Origin: UBA4742 sp963734965
Lineage (GTDB): Bacteria; Actinomycetota; Acidimicrobiia; Acidimicrobiales; Acidimicrobilacustridaceae
Direction: 5' to 3'
Assembly (NCBI GenBank): GCA_963734965.1
Contig: CAVTJK010000003.1
Coordinates: 806,001-870,000, forward strand
DNA length: 64,000 bases
Positions 1 through 9,960 of this stretch are shown here, piece after piece. How positions within the stretch are numbered: the stretch's first letter is position 1; each line of letters opens with the position of its first letter. Below the pieces are notes generated by a model. It searched no databases. It worked only from the letters and a program-made list of their open reading frames with translations, and had not been told where the DNA came from. The translations under genes and the position numbers were made by a program.

Positions 1-849
1 GGTGGTGCCGCCGACGGCGATCACGCTGGCGGCGGCGGCGGGAAAGGTGACGCCGTAGCCGTCGTCGCCCGAGCTGGCGACCACGGCGATGCCGGGATGG
101 TCGAAGTAGCGAGCGGCATCGGCGGTCTCGGACGCGTACTCGGTGGTGCCGTAGCTGTTGCTGATGGCCACCGCGCCGAGGGCTGCCGCGGTGTTCACCG
201 CTGTGCCGAGATCGGTTCCGCGGGCCGAGTCGGCCTCGACCAGCAGGATGTGGCATCTCGGGCAGATGGCGCTCACCATGTCGAGGTCGAGCGAGATCTC
301 CTCGATCCAGCCGGCGTTCGCGCCGGGCAGGGCGTCACCCCCGGTCTGGTCGACCTTGCGGAAGCAGCCGCTGGCCGCATCGCACGCCGGCAGGCCCCAG
401 CGCTGGCGGTAGACGGCCATGTCGGCCTCGGCGTTCGGATCGTCGAAGGCATCGACCACGGCGACGGTCTGGCCGGCACCGGCGTTGGCGGGGACGCCGT
501 AGGCCGAGCGCAGGTAGGCCGGGTCGTAGGCGCCGCCGTTGCCCAGGACGGCGGGCGACGAAGCGGGGCCGGTCCATCCCGGTCGGGCGATGGACGCGGC
601 GCGGTCGGTCCGACGCCGAGCGGCACAGCGCATGGTGCCCACGGGCACGACGTCCGAGCACACGTTCACGTCGGATTCGCCGTTGGCGCCGTGGTGGATG
701 TGGATGCCGCTCGGCGTGGCCAACTGGGCCGGATCGACGCTCGCCGCCGCCCCGCTCACCGTGGGACCCCATGCCGCGACGACGAGGGCGGTGGCCGACA
801 CGACCAGGGCGTGGGTGACGCGATGGGAGCGTGGCTGGCGGATTCGCAC
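1..849 (-). CDS. Secreted S53-type (sedolisin-like) serine protease, C-terminus outside window
   Basis: Probable extracellular endopeptidase of the S53 group. Only about 283 N-terminal residues are in view because the gene runs off the left edge. The GTG at 849 is chosen because it opens a signal peptide: a basic head, a hydrophobic ALVVSATALVVAA core and an Ala-rich cleavage site near residue 35. Then follow YDPAYLRSAYG and QTVAVVDAFDDPNAE, the N-terminus of the mature catalytic domain. EEISLDLDM carries the Glu-x3-Asp pair expected for S53 catalysis, and SSGDDGYG holds the oxyanion Asp. The catalytic Ser (GTS) would lie beyond the window. There is no long N-terminal propeptide of the classical kind. 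The next gene is divergent. Confidence 0.8.
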   Translation of the reverse strand, partial: MRIRQPRSHRVTHALVVSATALVVAAWGPTVSGAAASVDPAQLATPSGIHIHHGANGESDVNVCSDVVPVGTMRCAARRRTDRAASIARPGWTGPASSPAVLGNGGAYDPAYLRSAYGVPANAGAGQTVAVVDAFDDPNAEADMAVYRQRWGLPACDAASGCFRKVDQTGGDALPGANAGWIEEISLDLDMVSAICPRCHILLVEADSARGTDLGTAVNTAAALGAVAISNSYGTTEYASETADAARYFDHPGIAVVASSGDDGYGVTFPAAAASVIAVGGTT

Positions 850-960
850 TGGTCAGCATCCTTTCGGAGGCGCGTCGCGCGCCCAGCCCGAGTCCACCTG
901 CCCCTGGCGCCATAGTAGGAGGGGTCAGTCCGGCCCACCAGCGGGCCTAAGGTCCGGGTC

Positions 961-2025
961 ATGCATCGAGTCGTCGAGTGGAGCACCGGTCACGTCGGAC
1001 GCCATGCCATCGCCGGCATAGACGCCCATCCCGATCTGGAGTTGACCGGCCTGTGGGTGTCGAGCGCGGCCAAGGACGGTCGCGACGCGGGCGAGCTGGC
1101 CGGGCTCAGTCGCCAGCTCGGCGTCCGGGCGACGACCGACGCCGACGCGCTGCTGGCCACCAAGCCGGACTGCATCGTGCACACGGCCATGGCCGACCAT
1201 CGCCTGGGTGAGGCCATCGACGACCTGTGCCGGTTCCTGCGCGCCGGGATCAACGTGGTGTCGAGCGGTCCGGTGTTCCTGCAGTATCCCGACGGCGTGA
1301 TGCCCGACGAGATGATCGCGCCCATCCGCGACGCGGCCGCCGCCGGAGGCGCCAGCCTGTGGGTCAACGGCATCGACCCCGGCTTCGCCAACGACTGGCT
1401 CCCGCTCACGCTGACCAGCATCTCCGAGCGGATCGAGCAGATCCGGTGCATGGAGATCCTCAACTACGCCACCTATGACCAGGCCATGGTCCTGTTCGAC
1501 ATCATGGGCTTCGGGGGCTCGCTGGACGAGACCCCGTTCATCCTGGCGCCGGGTGTGCTGACGACGGCGTGGGGCAGCGTGGTGCGGCAGCTGGCCGCGG
1601 GGTTGGGTGTCGAGCTCGATTCGATCGAGGAGTGGCACGAGCGCGTCGGGGCGCCAGAGGACTTCGAGATCCCAACCGGGACGATCAAGGCCGGGACCAC
1701 CGCGGCGATGCGCTTCGAGGTGCGGGGCGTGCGCGACGGACGCGTCCCGGTCGTGCTCGAGCACGTGACGCGACTGCGCGACGACATCGCTCCCGACTGG
1801 CCCCAACCGACCGGTCACGGCTGCTATCGCGTGATCGTGTCGGGCGAGCCCAACTACACGCTCGACCTGCAGCTCATGGGGACCGACGGCGACCACAACA
1901 CGGCCGGGCTCAAGGCCACGGCCATGCGGCTCGTCAACGCCGTGCCGGCTGTGGTCGCGGCGGCACCGGGCCTGCTCACGGCGCTGGATCTCCCCCTGAT
2001 CACCGGGCGCGGTCTCGTGCGCTGA
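961..2025 (+). CDS. DapB-like NAD(P)-dependent reductase family protein
   Basis: 354-residue Rossmann-fold protein of the dihydrodipicolinate-reductase-like family common in mycobacteria and related actinobacteria. The N-terminus HRVVEWSTGHVGRHAI is the dinucleotide-binding loop region; NVVSSGPVFL and WVNGIDPGFAND are typical further in. True DapB is about 250 residues, so this belongs to the longer paralogous group related to amino-acid or diaminopentanoate dehydrogenases. The substrate cannot be told. It is a single gene between a divergent protease and the lipoprotein gene at 2241. Confidence 0.75.
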   Translation: MHRVVEWSTGHVGRHAIAGIDAHPDLELTGLWVSSAAKDGRDAGELAGLSRQLGVRATTDADALLATKPDCIVHTAMADHRLGEAIDDLCRFLRAGINVVSSGPVFLQYPDGVMPDEMIAPIRDAAAAGGASLWVNGIDPGFANDWLPLTLTSISERIEQIRCMEILNYATYDQAMVLFDIMGFGGSLDETPFILAPGVLTTAWGSVVRQLAAGLGVELDSIEEWHERVGAPEDFEIPTGTIKAGTTAAMRFEVRGVRDGRVPVVLEHVTRLRDDIAPDWPQPTGHGCYRVIVSGEPNYTLDLQLMGTDGDHNTAGLKATAMRLVNAVPAVVAAAPGLLTALDLPLITGRGLVR

Positions 2026-2240
2026 GGCGCCCGGCCCCGCGCCAGTTGCCGAGGCAGTGCAAGAATCCAAGCAACCACTCCGCATCCGTGCTTAGCTACC
2101 CGCGCGGTAACTTGTCGAGCGCTCCAGGTGGCGAGCCAGAGGCCAGTCGCAACCGAGAATCTGCAAGTGGTGACGCGCCCCGCACAGGGGCCGCGAGATA
2201 CGGGCCGGTCGATACGACGGTCCCAGGGGGAGGAGACCTC

Positions 2241-3429
2241 ATGACTCGTAGGACCGTGTTTGCCCGATGCCTCGCGGTGGGCACTGCGGCGATGCTTCTG
2301 CTCGCTGCATGCACGAGCTCGAAGACGACATCGACCGGTGACACCACCGGTGGGACCGGTGGGAACAGCGCCTCGGCCGCGCTGGCCAAGGCCGACGCCG
2401 CGACCCAACTGGCCTTCAAGGGCACGAACCGCAACGTCGATCCCGACGTCGCGTCCGGCCGCGAAGGGCAAGAAGATCGTGGTGATCTCGGCCGGCCAGG
2501 CGGCCAGCAGCAGCTCGGTGCCCGTCCAACGGCGCCATGGCCGCGGCCAAGGCCATCGGCTGGGACGTCGACGCTCTATGACGCCAAGCTCGACCCGTCG
2601 AACTACGTCGGCACTCGTCCGCCAGGCCATCGCCGCCAAGGTCGACGGCATCGTGCTCGACGCCATCGACTGCCAGACGGTGAAGCAGCCGCTGCAGGAG
2701 GCCAAGGCGGCCGGCATCGCGCGTCGATCCCGATCTACGCCTTCGACTGCACCGACCGCCACGCCGGCGGCGAGACGACGGGCCTGTACAGCGCCAACAT
2801 CAACTACGGGCCGAAGGCGGCCAACGTCGACGCCTTCACCGAGTCCTACGGCGCCGACCAGGCCAACTACATCATCTCCAAGAGCCGAGAACAAGGCCAA
2901 GATCATCGCCATCCAGGACTCCGAGTTCACGGTGCTCTACTGGACCCTGCAGGGCTTCAAGAACGTGATCGACGCCTCGGGCGGACTCCCAGATCGTCGA
3001 CACGCTCAACGTCACGACCCAGGACCTGACCAACGGTCAGATCACGACCAAGATCCAGGCCGAGCTGCTGCAGCACCCCGAGGCCAACTGGATCAAGAGC
3101 CCGTACACCTACGTGACCACGCTGGGCATCGCCCCGTCCCTCGGCGCGCAGGCCGGCAAGCTCGACGTGATGGGCGGCGAGGGCTTCTCCGACGAGCTCG
3201 ACCTGATCCGCTCCGGCAAGATCACCGCCGCCAACGTGATCTCGTCCGAGTGGGTCGGCTGGGCCGCCATCGACACGATGAACAGCGTCTTCCTCAAGCC
3301 AGGAGCCCGGTCGACAGCGGCATCGGCTGGACCATGGTCGACAAGGACCACAACCTGCCGGCGTCGGGCGACTTCGTCCCGCCCGTCGACTTCAAGGCCG
3401 AGTACGAGAAGGCCTGGGGCGTGGGCTGA
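2241..3429 (+). CDS. Sugar ABC transporter substrate-binding lipoprotein (frame interrupted)
   Basis: Solute-binding lipoprotein of a ribose/xylose-type (CUT2) importer. ATG 2241 follows a strong GGGGGAGGAG ribosome binding site. The signal peptide ends in the lipobox LLAAC, so Cys would be lipidated and the protein tethered outside the membrane. Type-1 periplasmic-binding motifs are read in pieces: KKIVVISAGQAASSS, DGIVLDAIDCQT, IPIYAFDCTD, GLYSANINYG, KIIAIQDSEFTVLYWTLQG, GQITTKIQAELL. The frame changes near 2458, 2528, 2576, 2617, 2720, 2884, 2988 and twice near 3300, each time by what reads as an extra base. Conserved sequence continues perfectly in the new frame each time, so sequence error is more likely than decay. 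The stop overlaps the next start (TGATG). Confidence 0.8.
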
Positions 3430-5048
3430 TGACCGACGCGGGCGACTCGGTCGATCACCCGCCGATCCGGACCGACACGCACGTCGGCCGACCGACCCGC
3501 AGCGCCTCGACGGGCGGCGCTGCGGATCGACCACCTGTCCAAGACCTTCCCCGGCACCCGCGCCCTCGATCGACGTGACCTTCGCGATCGCGCCCGGCCA
3601 GATCCACGCCCTGCTCGGTGGCAACGGATCGGGCAAGTCGACGCTCATCAAGATCCTGGCCGGCGTCTACCACGGCGACCCCGGCGGCACGATCGTGGTC
3701 GGCGACACGTCGATGCGCTCGGACCAGACCACGCCCGAGAAGGCCAAGGCGCTCGGCCTGCACTTCGTGCACCAGAACGCCGCCGTGTTCCCGGCGCTGT
3801 CGGTCGCCGAGAACCTGGCCATCGGCAACGGGTTCGAGACGCGGCCCGGCGGATCGATCCAGCTGGCGCGCCCAGCGCCGGCGCACGCAGGCGCTGCTCG
3901 ATCGCTACGACATCCGACGCTCAGCCCGACACGCTCGGTGCGCGCGCTGCGCCCGCCGAGCAGGCCATGGTGGCCATCGTGCGGGCCCTGCAGGACCAGG
4001 AAGGCGAGCACACGGGCGTGCTCGTGCTCGACGAGCCCACGGCGTCGCTGCCCCGGGCCGAGGTCGTGCGCCTCATGGGCGCGCTGCACCCGCTTCGCCG
4101 AGGCCGGCCAGACCATCCTGTTCGTCAGCCACCGCCTCGACGAGGTCATCGACGCCGCCGACCAGGCGACCGTGCTGCGCGACGGTCGGCTGGCCGGCAC
4201 GCTCGAGGGCGACGAGATCACCGAGGACCGACTGATCGAGCTCATCGCCGGTCGCGCGCTCGATCAGCGTCTTCCCGGCGATGCCCGACGGTCACGACCG
4301 ACGAGATCGCGCTGTCGGTCAAGGACCTCACCGGCGGCCCGCTGCGCGGCGTCGACCTCGAGCTGCGCAAGGGCGAGGTGCTCGGCATCGCCGGCCTGCT
4401 CGGCTCGGGCCGGTCCGAGCTGCTGAAGATGATCTTCGGCGCCTACCCGATCAAGTCGGGCACGATCACGCTCGACGGCCGACCGGTCAGCTTCCGCCAC
4501 ATCGGCCAGGCCATGGACGCCGGCGTCGCCTACGTGCCCGAGGACCGCGGCACCGAGGCCGTCGTTCCCCGAGCTCACGGTGTCGGAGAACCTCCGCGCC
4601 GCGCTGGTGGACCGCTACTGGCAGGGCCTGCGGCTGCGCAACCGCGACGGCCGACCGCGACGCCCGCGAGCGCCATCGACGAGTTCTTCATCAAGGCCAT
4701 CGTCCGAGCGCCAGGAGATGGGGACCCTGTCGGGTGGCAACCAGCAGAAGGTCGATCCTGGCCCGCTGGCTGCGGCGCAAGCCCAAGGTGCTGCTGCTCG
4801 ACGAGCCCACCCAGGGCGTCGACGTCGGCGCCCGGGCCGAGATCTACGAGCTGGTCAGCCAACGCGGTCGCCGACGGGCTGCTCGGTGCTGCTGGTGACC
4901 AGCGACTTCGAGGAGCTGTCCCGCGTCGTCCGACCGGGTCGTCGTGCTGGACCGACGGTCGGGTCACCGCCGAGCTGCGACTCACCCGACATCGAACCCG
5001 CCCGGCTCACCGAGCTGGCCTTCACGCACCCAGGAGATCGCCTCATGA
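3429..5048 (+). CDS. Sugar ABC transporter ATPase, tandem nucleotide-binding domains (frame interrupted)
   Basis: Cytoplasmic ATPase of the importer, about 510 residues once frames are joined, as in RbsA/MglA-type proteins with two ATPase domains. The start ATG 3429 overlaps the lipoprotein stop, so translation is probably coupled. Domain 1 shows Walker A GGNGSGKST, VLVLDEPTASLP (Walker B) and ILFVSHRLDEV. Domain 2 shows a degenerate P-loop GLLGSGRSE, as usual for the second RbsA domain, signature LSGGNQQKV and LLLDEPTQGVDVGA. At least fifteen frame changes occur between 3515 and 5031, nearly all in the insertion direction. The stop TGA at 5046 overlaps the permease ATG. Confidence 0.8.
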
Positions 5049-6135
5049 GCATCGATCCCGACGCGCCCGCCGAACCGAGGTGCCCGACCAGGCCCCCGCC
5101 GACGGGCGACCCGATCGTCGTCGGCGTCGGCCGAGGTCGACCGACCGCGGCAACCAGCGGGCCTGCTCGAGTTCATCGAGACGTACGCCCTGGTCGTCCT
5201 GTTCGTCGCCACCTTCATCTTCTTCAGCGTCTGGTCGAAGACCTCGCACGCACGTTCCGCAGCCGCGACCAACATCACCAACGTGCTCGGCAACCAGGCG
5301 GTGATCGGCATCCTGGCCATCGCCATCATCATCCCGCTGATCTGCGGCGAGTTCGACTTCTCGGTCGGTCCCGTCGCCGGTCTGACCCAGGTGCTGTGCG
5401 CCGGCTTCATGGCTCGAAGCTGGGCTGGCCGTTGTGGGCTGGCCATCCTGCGTCCCGGTCGGCCATCGGCGCCTTCATCGGGCTGACCAACGGCAACACG
5501 GTCGCCCGGGTCGGCGTCAACTCGCTGATCGTGACCCTCGGCGTGTCGAGCGTGCTCGGCGGGCATCGTGCCGTGGTACACGAGCGGCGCAGTCGATCAG
5601 TCAGAACATCTCGACCGACGCTGATCAACATGGGGTCGGGCACCTGGTTCGGCCTCCCCCGCACCGTCTACTTCCTGGCCGTCGTGGCGCTATTCGTCTA
5701 CTACCTGCTCGAGCACACGCCCTACGGGCGCTACCTGCACAGCATCGGGTCGAACCGCGAGCGCCGCCCGCCTGGTCGGCCTCCGCGTCGACGTGCTCGT
5801 GCTGCTGGCGTTCGTGCTGTCGGGCACGCTGGCCGGCATCGCCGGCGTCCTGCTCGTGGCCCGCAACGGCGGCGCCAGCCCGCAGTCGGGCACCGTCACC
5901 GCCACGCATCCAGGCCCTGGCCGCCGCCTACCTCGGCGCCACCGCGATCAAGCCCGGCCGGTTCAACGTGCGTCGGCACGCTGGTCGCCATCTTCTTCCT
6001 GGCCTTCACCGTGACCGGGCTCTCCTTGGCCGGGCGTCGACCAACTGGATCAACGACGTGTTCAACGGCGCCGCGCTGTTCGTCGCGGTGCTCATCTCCA
6101 CCATCATCGGTCGCCGACGCGCCGGCATCACCTGA
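5045..6135 (+). CDS. Sugar ABC transporter permease, RbsC-like (frame interrupted)
   Basis: Inner-membrane permease of the same importer, about 360 residues when frames are joined. Hydrophobic helices are visible: YALVVLFVATFIFFSVW, VIGILAIAIIIPLICGEFD, FLAVVALFVYYLLEHTPYG, VLLAFVLSGTLAGIAGVLL and GAALFVAVLISTIIG. The GEFDFSVGPVAGL segment is the conserved BPD_transp_2 signature. The frame changes at least nine times (for example near 5250, 5415, 5565, 5765, 5905, 5970 and 6035). ATG 5045 overlaps the ATPase stop. Substrate is unknown beyond a CUT2-type sugar guess. Confidence 0.78.
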
Positions 6136-6148
6136 AGGGGTCCTGCTC

Positions 6149-6575
6149 ATGGCAACCAACGCCAAGGCCGATCAGCTCGCGAATGTGCAGCTGTTCGCGA
6201 CGTGCACGACCGGGAGCTGGCCCAGATCGCCCGCGGGGCCGACGAGCGCGTCGTCGGCCCAGGGCGAGACGGTCGTCAAGCAGGGCGATCCCGGGAGCGA
6301 GCTGTACCTGATCCTGCTCGGGTCAGGCCGAGGTCACGCGCGACGGCAAGCCCGTCGTCACGCTCGGCCCGGGCCAGTACTTCGGCGAGCTGGCCCTGCT
6401 CGACGGGTCACCGCGCGGCGCGTCGGTGACCGCGGCCACAGCCCTGAGCCTGCTGGTGCTCGGCCAGCGCGAGTTCGTGGCCGTCATCGACGAGTGGCCC
6501 GGTGTCGCCCGCAAGCTGCTCAACCAGCTGGCCATCCGCCTCCGCGACGCCGAAGAAGAGAACTCGACTCACTAG
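6149..6575 (+). CDS. Stand-alone cyclic-nucleotide-binding domain protein (frame interrupted)
   Basis: About 141-residue protein made only of a CRP-type cyclic-nucleotide-binding beta-roll. Visible are ETVVKQGDPGSELYLILLG, VVTLGPGQYFGELALLDG with the phosphate-binding cassette GELALLDGSPRGASV, and a C-terminal helix ending RLRDAEEENSTH. No helix-turn-helix follows, so it is not a DNA-binding CRP by itself. It starts 13 nt after the permease with AAGGGG upstream, so it is probably the fourth gene of the importer operon. Inference: it could tie transport to a nucleotide signal. Frames change near 6200, 6250 and 6322. Confidence 0.75.
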
Positions 6576-6730
6576 GCCCGGCGATAATCCGCCGGGCCGC
6601 CTTCGGCATCCGGCTGTCGCCTCGTGAGCGGCTTCGCGCCGCTCCGCTCACTAGGCCCGGCGGTAATCCGCCGGGCCGCCTTCGGCATCCGGGTGTCGCC
6701 TCGTGAGCGGCTTCGCGCCGCTCCGCCGCG
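6573..6730. repeat. Tandem 79-bp repeat, two copies, hairpin-rich
   Basis: Two adjoining 79-bp units begin at 6573 and 6652 and differ at two positions over the first 74. The first unit starts at the TAG stop of the preceding gene. Each unit holds a 9-bp hairpin (GGCCCGGCG, loop, CGCCGGGCC) and a second one, GAGCGGC-TTCGC-GCCGCTC. The core CATCCGGGTGTC..CTCG.GAGCGGCT also occurs, inverted, at 18201 and 33058. The units sit between convergent genes and could act as a two-way terminator. Confidence 0.85.
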
Positions 6731-6737
6731 ACGTGTC

Positions 6738-7412
6738 TTACGCAGGGTTCGTCGTGAAGGTGACGGTGACGTCCTTGACGCCCGCGGCGTGGAGGGTCTG
6801 GGTCACGAAGCTGCGGGCGTTCGACTCGGCCTTGTCCTGCAGGTCGCTCTGCCTGGCGGCGGCCGACAGCTTGGCCGCGGCGGCCTGCTCGAGCTGGTCC
6901 TGGTGGGCCCCGTTGCCGTCGCCCAGCGCATCGCCGACGCGGTTGAGCACGCCTCGCTGACGGCCGATCACCCTGGTCTGGTCAGGGTCGAGCCGCGGGG
7001 CGCTCAGCGTGGGCGTGGGCAGCGTCACATCGGCGTGCTGTCCGTCCGGCGACAGCGTGATGGCGCCCTTGGGGAGGTTCGAGAAGTCCACACTGGCGTC
7101 GACGTCGCCCTCGGCCACCATCGTCACGTCCTGGCCGTAGGCCCACGAGGGCAGCACCTTGCTGGTCTCGCTCTGGTCGATGATGGTCTGGAAGTGTCCG
7201 GTGGCCGCATCGAATCGAGCCAGATCGTGGACCTGGTCGAGCACGACCGAGTTGGGCTTCTGCGTCTTGGTGGTGGCGAACGGGTTGAAGTGGCCGATCG
7301 CGGTCACGAGCAGGGCGACGGCCACGGCCATGGCGCACACCACGCCGAGGCCGGCGGTCAAGCCGGCCACGAAGCGGGTTTTCGGGCGCGGAGCGATCGG
7401 GGCGGACTTCAT
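6738..7412 (-). CDS. DUF4230 family membrane-anchored protein
   Basis: 224 residues if started at ATG 7412, which has GGAGAG nine bases upstream; an in-frame GTG at 7478 would add 22 residues without a good ribosome site. One N-terminal membrane segment (TAGLGVVCAMAVAVALLVTA) is followed by an extracytoplasmic domain with the DUF4230 pattern: repeated short hydrophobic strands (VTMVAEGDVDASVDFSNLP, ADVTLPTPTL) and a C-terminal helix with ARSFVTQTLHAAGVKDVTVTF. The function of this family is unknown. It is convergent with the importer operon. Confidence 0.75.
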   Translation of the reverse strand: MKSAPIAPRPKTRFVAGLTAGLGVVCAMAVAVALLVTAIGHFNPFATTKTQKPNSVVLDQVHDLARFDAATGHFQTIIDQSETSKVLPSWAYGQDVTMVAEGDVDASVDFSNLPKGAITLSPDGQHADVTLPTPTLSAPRLDPDQTRVIGRQRGVLNRVGDALGDGNGAHQDQLEQAAAAKLSAAARQSDLQDKAESNARSFVTQTLHAAGVKDVTVTFTTNPA

Positions 7413-7604
7413 CGACGGAGACTCTCCAGCCTGGGGGAAGGGGGCGCGGGTGGCCGCGGACTTCAAGCTGCCCGCCACCTTGTCGGCCCTGCAGTAAAGC
7501 GCCGCGAAAGCCGGTGGCCACCGTGACGCCTGACACGCCGGAGAAGGTCACCTGACACGGCACTACCATCGACGCACCAAACACCTGCCCTGGGAGTCGC
7601 CGAC

Positions 7605-7850
7605 ATGTGCCGCAACATCACCATCCTGCGAGGGCTCGAGCCGGCGGCCACGCCCGAGGAGATCGAGGCGGCGGCCCGCCAGTTCATCCGCAAGGTGAGC
7701 GGGGTCCGTGAGCCGTCACGCCAGATGGCGGATCGCTTCGAGCTGGCCGTGGCCGAGGTGGCGGCCACGACGACCGCCCTGCTGGCCGAGCTCCCACCGC
7801 GCCGCCAACCGCCCACCACGGTCCCCCCGCTCCGCCGCCACGCCCACTGA
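7605..7850 (+). CDS. DUF2277 family protein
   Basis: 81-residue protein starting MCRNITILRGLEPAATPEE and continuing ARQFIRKVSGVREPS, the diagnostic DUF2277 pattern (MCRNIxxLR..EPxAT..E, then RKVSG). Function unknown; the family is small, soluble and widespread. The 3' tail is proline-rich and less conserved. About 190 bases upstream, between this gene and the divergent DUF4230 gene, show no further gene. Confidence 0.85.
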   Translation: MCRNITILRGLEPAATPEEIEAAARQFIRKVSGVREPSRQMADRFELAVAEVAATTTALLAELPPRRQPPTTVPPLRRHAH

Positions 7851-7871
7851 CCCCCCGGTAAGGTCCGGGCC

Positions 7872-8762
7872 ATGCTGAGCGACGACGACGTGAGCGCGAC
7901 GGCCCGACGACTGGCGGGCGCCCTCGAGCCCGTGGTCGGGCAGGTCTACTTCAGCCCCGAGTGCCACGCCGAGTACGAGGCGCTGGGGTTCGGATCGAGC
8001 CCGGCCAGCGCCGCGGGCGTGGCCATGCCTGATGGCGTGGCCTACTTCACGAGCCGGGGCTCGGCCTTGGGCCAGGCGCCCGGTGAGCTGGTGGCGGCCG
8101 CCTTCGCCGTGTTCAACCCCGTCGTCGTCGTACCGTGCGTCGACCGCGGTTGGTCGCTCACCGACGCGTCGACCATCGCCGACGCCCGACTGCGCGGGGC
8201 CACCGCCCAGCTGTCGCGCATCCTCGGTGAGCACCCTGACGGGCTCGATCGGGCGGTGGTGTTGCTGGCGCGCGCGTGCGAGCCGTTGCGGCCCGAGGGC
8301 CGGCCGCTGTTCGCCGGCGTGCTGGCTCAGGGCCTACCCGGCGACCCGATGGGCGACCTGTTCCGGTTCGGGGACCGCCTGCGCGAGTACCGCGGCGACT
8401 CACACACCGGCGCGTGGATCTCGGCGGGTTTCGACGCCACCGAGATCGGCCTGCTGACCGAGCTGTTCCTCGGCATCCCCATGCTGACCTACGTCCGCAG
8501 CCGGGCATGGTCCCAAGACGAGCTCGACGCGGCCATCGCCCGATTGACGGCCCGGGGGTTGATCGCCGACGGTGCCTTCACCGATGCCGGCCGCGCCGCC
8601 CGAGAGGCGGTCGAGCGGGCGACCGATGCCCAGATGCGCCCGGCCATCGAGGCGTTGGGGGACGACGCCGGCGAGCTGATCACGATCCTCGAAGGATGGA
8701 GCGTCGAGATCCGCGGCGCCGGTGGCTACCTGACCAGCCCGGCCCAGCTCACGGGCCGCTGA
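7872..8762 (+). CDS. SCO6745 family protein (SalK-like)
   Basis: 296-residue protein with the pattern of the actinobacterial SCO6745/SalK group: an N-terminal ARRLAGALEPVVGQVYFSPE helix, a central GWSLTDASTIADARLRGA, and a C-terminal winged-helix-like stretch LTARGLIADGAFTDAGRAARE that resembles a MarR-type domain. No catalytic motif is evident. It lies 21 bases after the DUF2277 gene and may be co-transcribed. Biochemical role not established. Confidence 0.75.
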   Translation: MLSDDDVSATARRLAGALEPVVGQVYFSPECHAEYEALGFGSSPASAAGVAMPDGVAYFTSRGSALGQAPGELVAAAFAVFNPVVVVPCVDRGWSLTDASTIADARLRGATAQLSRILGEHPDGLDRAVVLLARACEPLRPEGRPLFAGVLAQGLPGDPMGDLFRFGDRLREYRGDSHTGAWISAGFDATEIGLLTELFLGIPMLTYVRSRAWSQDELDAAIARLTARGLIADGAFTDAGRAAREAVERATDAQMRPAIEALGDDAGELITILEGWSVEIRGAGGYLTSPAQLTGR

Positions 8763-8789
8763 TCTGACCGGTCGCTGATCTGACCGGTC
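8758..8789. repeat. Short 16-bp tandem repeat over a stop codon
   Basis: GCTGATCTGACCGGTC occurs twice back to back, the first copy spanning the stop codon of the preceding gene, followed by a partial GCGGATC. It lies between convergent genes. Probably a replication-slippage product; no function evident. Confidence 0.8.
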
Positions 8790-8827
8790 GCGGATCGGAA
8801 GGGTTGGTGATCCGACGGGGTCGCGGA

Positions 8828-9817
8828 TCAGACCGAGACGGCGTCGAGCACGGCCCGTGCCGTCTGGCCGAGCAGCTCGACCCGCTCGGGGTTGTGGCCG
8901 TTGGCCGGCAGGTTGCAGGTGAAGCCGTCGACGCCGAGGTCGAGCACGTCCGACAGCGACTGGCCCACCTCGTCGGGGTCGCCCAGGGTGATGAGGGCCA
9001 GGAACGTGTTGCGGGTGTCCTCGTCCATCGAGTCGATGTCGAGGCCGCGACCCTTCAGGAACGCGGTCGCCTCGGCGTAGGCCTCGTCGTGGGTCGGGGC
9101 GATGCACACGTTGAGCTGCTTGCTCACGGTGATCTCCGAGCGGTCGCGTCCGAGCCGCTGGCAGTGGGCGGCGAGGGCGTCGAGCTTGCGCGGGACCTCG
9201 TCGAGCGAGGCTGTGAAGTTGGCCTCGTCGGCGTACTGCGCCACCATCCGCAAGGTCTTGCGCTCGCCCGACCCGCCGATCATGACGGGGATGCGCCCGA
9301 CGGGGGCGGGGTGGTTGACGGCGTCGCGCACGTGGTAGCGCGCCCCGTCGAAGGTGGGACGCTCGCCTCGCAGCATGGGCAGGATGATCTGCAGGGCCTC
9401 TTCGAGCTTCTCGAAGCGATCGGTGAAGGTCTCGAACTCGAACCCGAGCGAGTCGTGCTCGAACTCGAACCAGCCGGCGCCGATCCCGAGTTGGGCTCGC
9501 CCGCCCGACGCGATGTCGAGCGCGGTCACGATCTTGGCCAGCAGCGCCGGGTTGCGGTAGGTGTTGCCGGTGACGAGGGCGCCCAGGCGGACGGTGCTGG
9601 TCCGTTGCGACAGGGCGCCGAGCGTCGTGTAGCACTCGAGCATGTTGGCGTCGGGATCCCCGAGCATCGGCAGCTGGTAGAAGTGGTCCATCAGCAGGAC
9701 GGTGTCGAACCCGGATCGGTCCGCCGCCGCCGCTTGGGCCGCCACCGCCTCGAACAATCCCGCAGAATCGATGCCGGGATAGGTGAAATTGGGGATCTGA
9801 TAGCCAAGTCGGGTCAT
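8828..9817 (-). CDS. LLM-class F420-dependent oxidoreductase
   Basis: 329-residue TIM-barrel flavin or F420-dependent oxidoreductase. Features of the luciferase-like family: N-terminal MTRLGYQIPNFTYPG, FDTVLLMDHFYQLP, LGALVTGNTYRNPALLAKIV, the glycine-rich IGAGWFEFEH loop, and PVMIGGSGERKTLRMVAQYAD. This arrangement is typical of the F420-binding group of actinobacteria, where substrates are mostly unknown. Its start is close to, and divergent from, the carD gene. Confidence 0.8.
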   Translation of the reverse strand: MTRLGYQIPNFTYPGIDSAGLFEAVAAQAAAADRSGFDTVLLMDHFYQLPMLGDPDANMLECYTTLGALSQRTSTVRLGALVTGNTYRNPALLAKIVTALDIASGGRAQLGIGAGWFEFEHDSLGFEFETFTDRFEKLEEALQIILPMLRGERPTFDGARYHVRDAVNHPAPVGRIPVMIGGSGERKTLRMVAQYADEANFTASLDEVPRKLDALAAHCQRLGRDRSEITVSKQLNVCIAPTHDEAYAEATAFLKGRGLDIDSMDEDTRNTFLALITLGDPDEVGQSLSDVLDLGVDGFTCNLPANGHNPERVELLGQTARAVLDAVSV

Positions 9818-9960
9818 GGGGTCTCCTACGACGGTGAGCTCGCTGGAGTCTGCCGGGCCAGCGGGCCAAAAGCGACCGTCCCGTGCGACCGATCTCGACG
9901 GCTCACGCGGTACACTGTCAGCCGGCGAGCGCTCCTGACTTCTCGCTGAGGGAGCTGTTC

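Noticed and set aside
8758..8789. Two-copy 16-bp repeat as a CRISPR or operator
   Set aside because: Only two copies, no spacers, overlaps a stop codon; slippage is enough.
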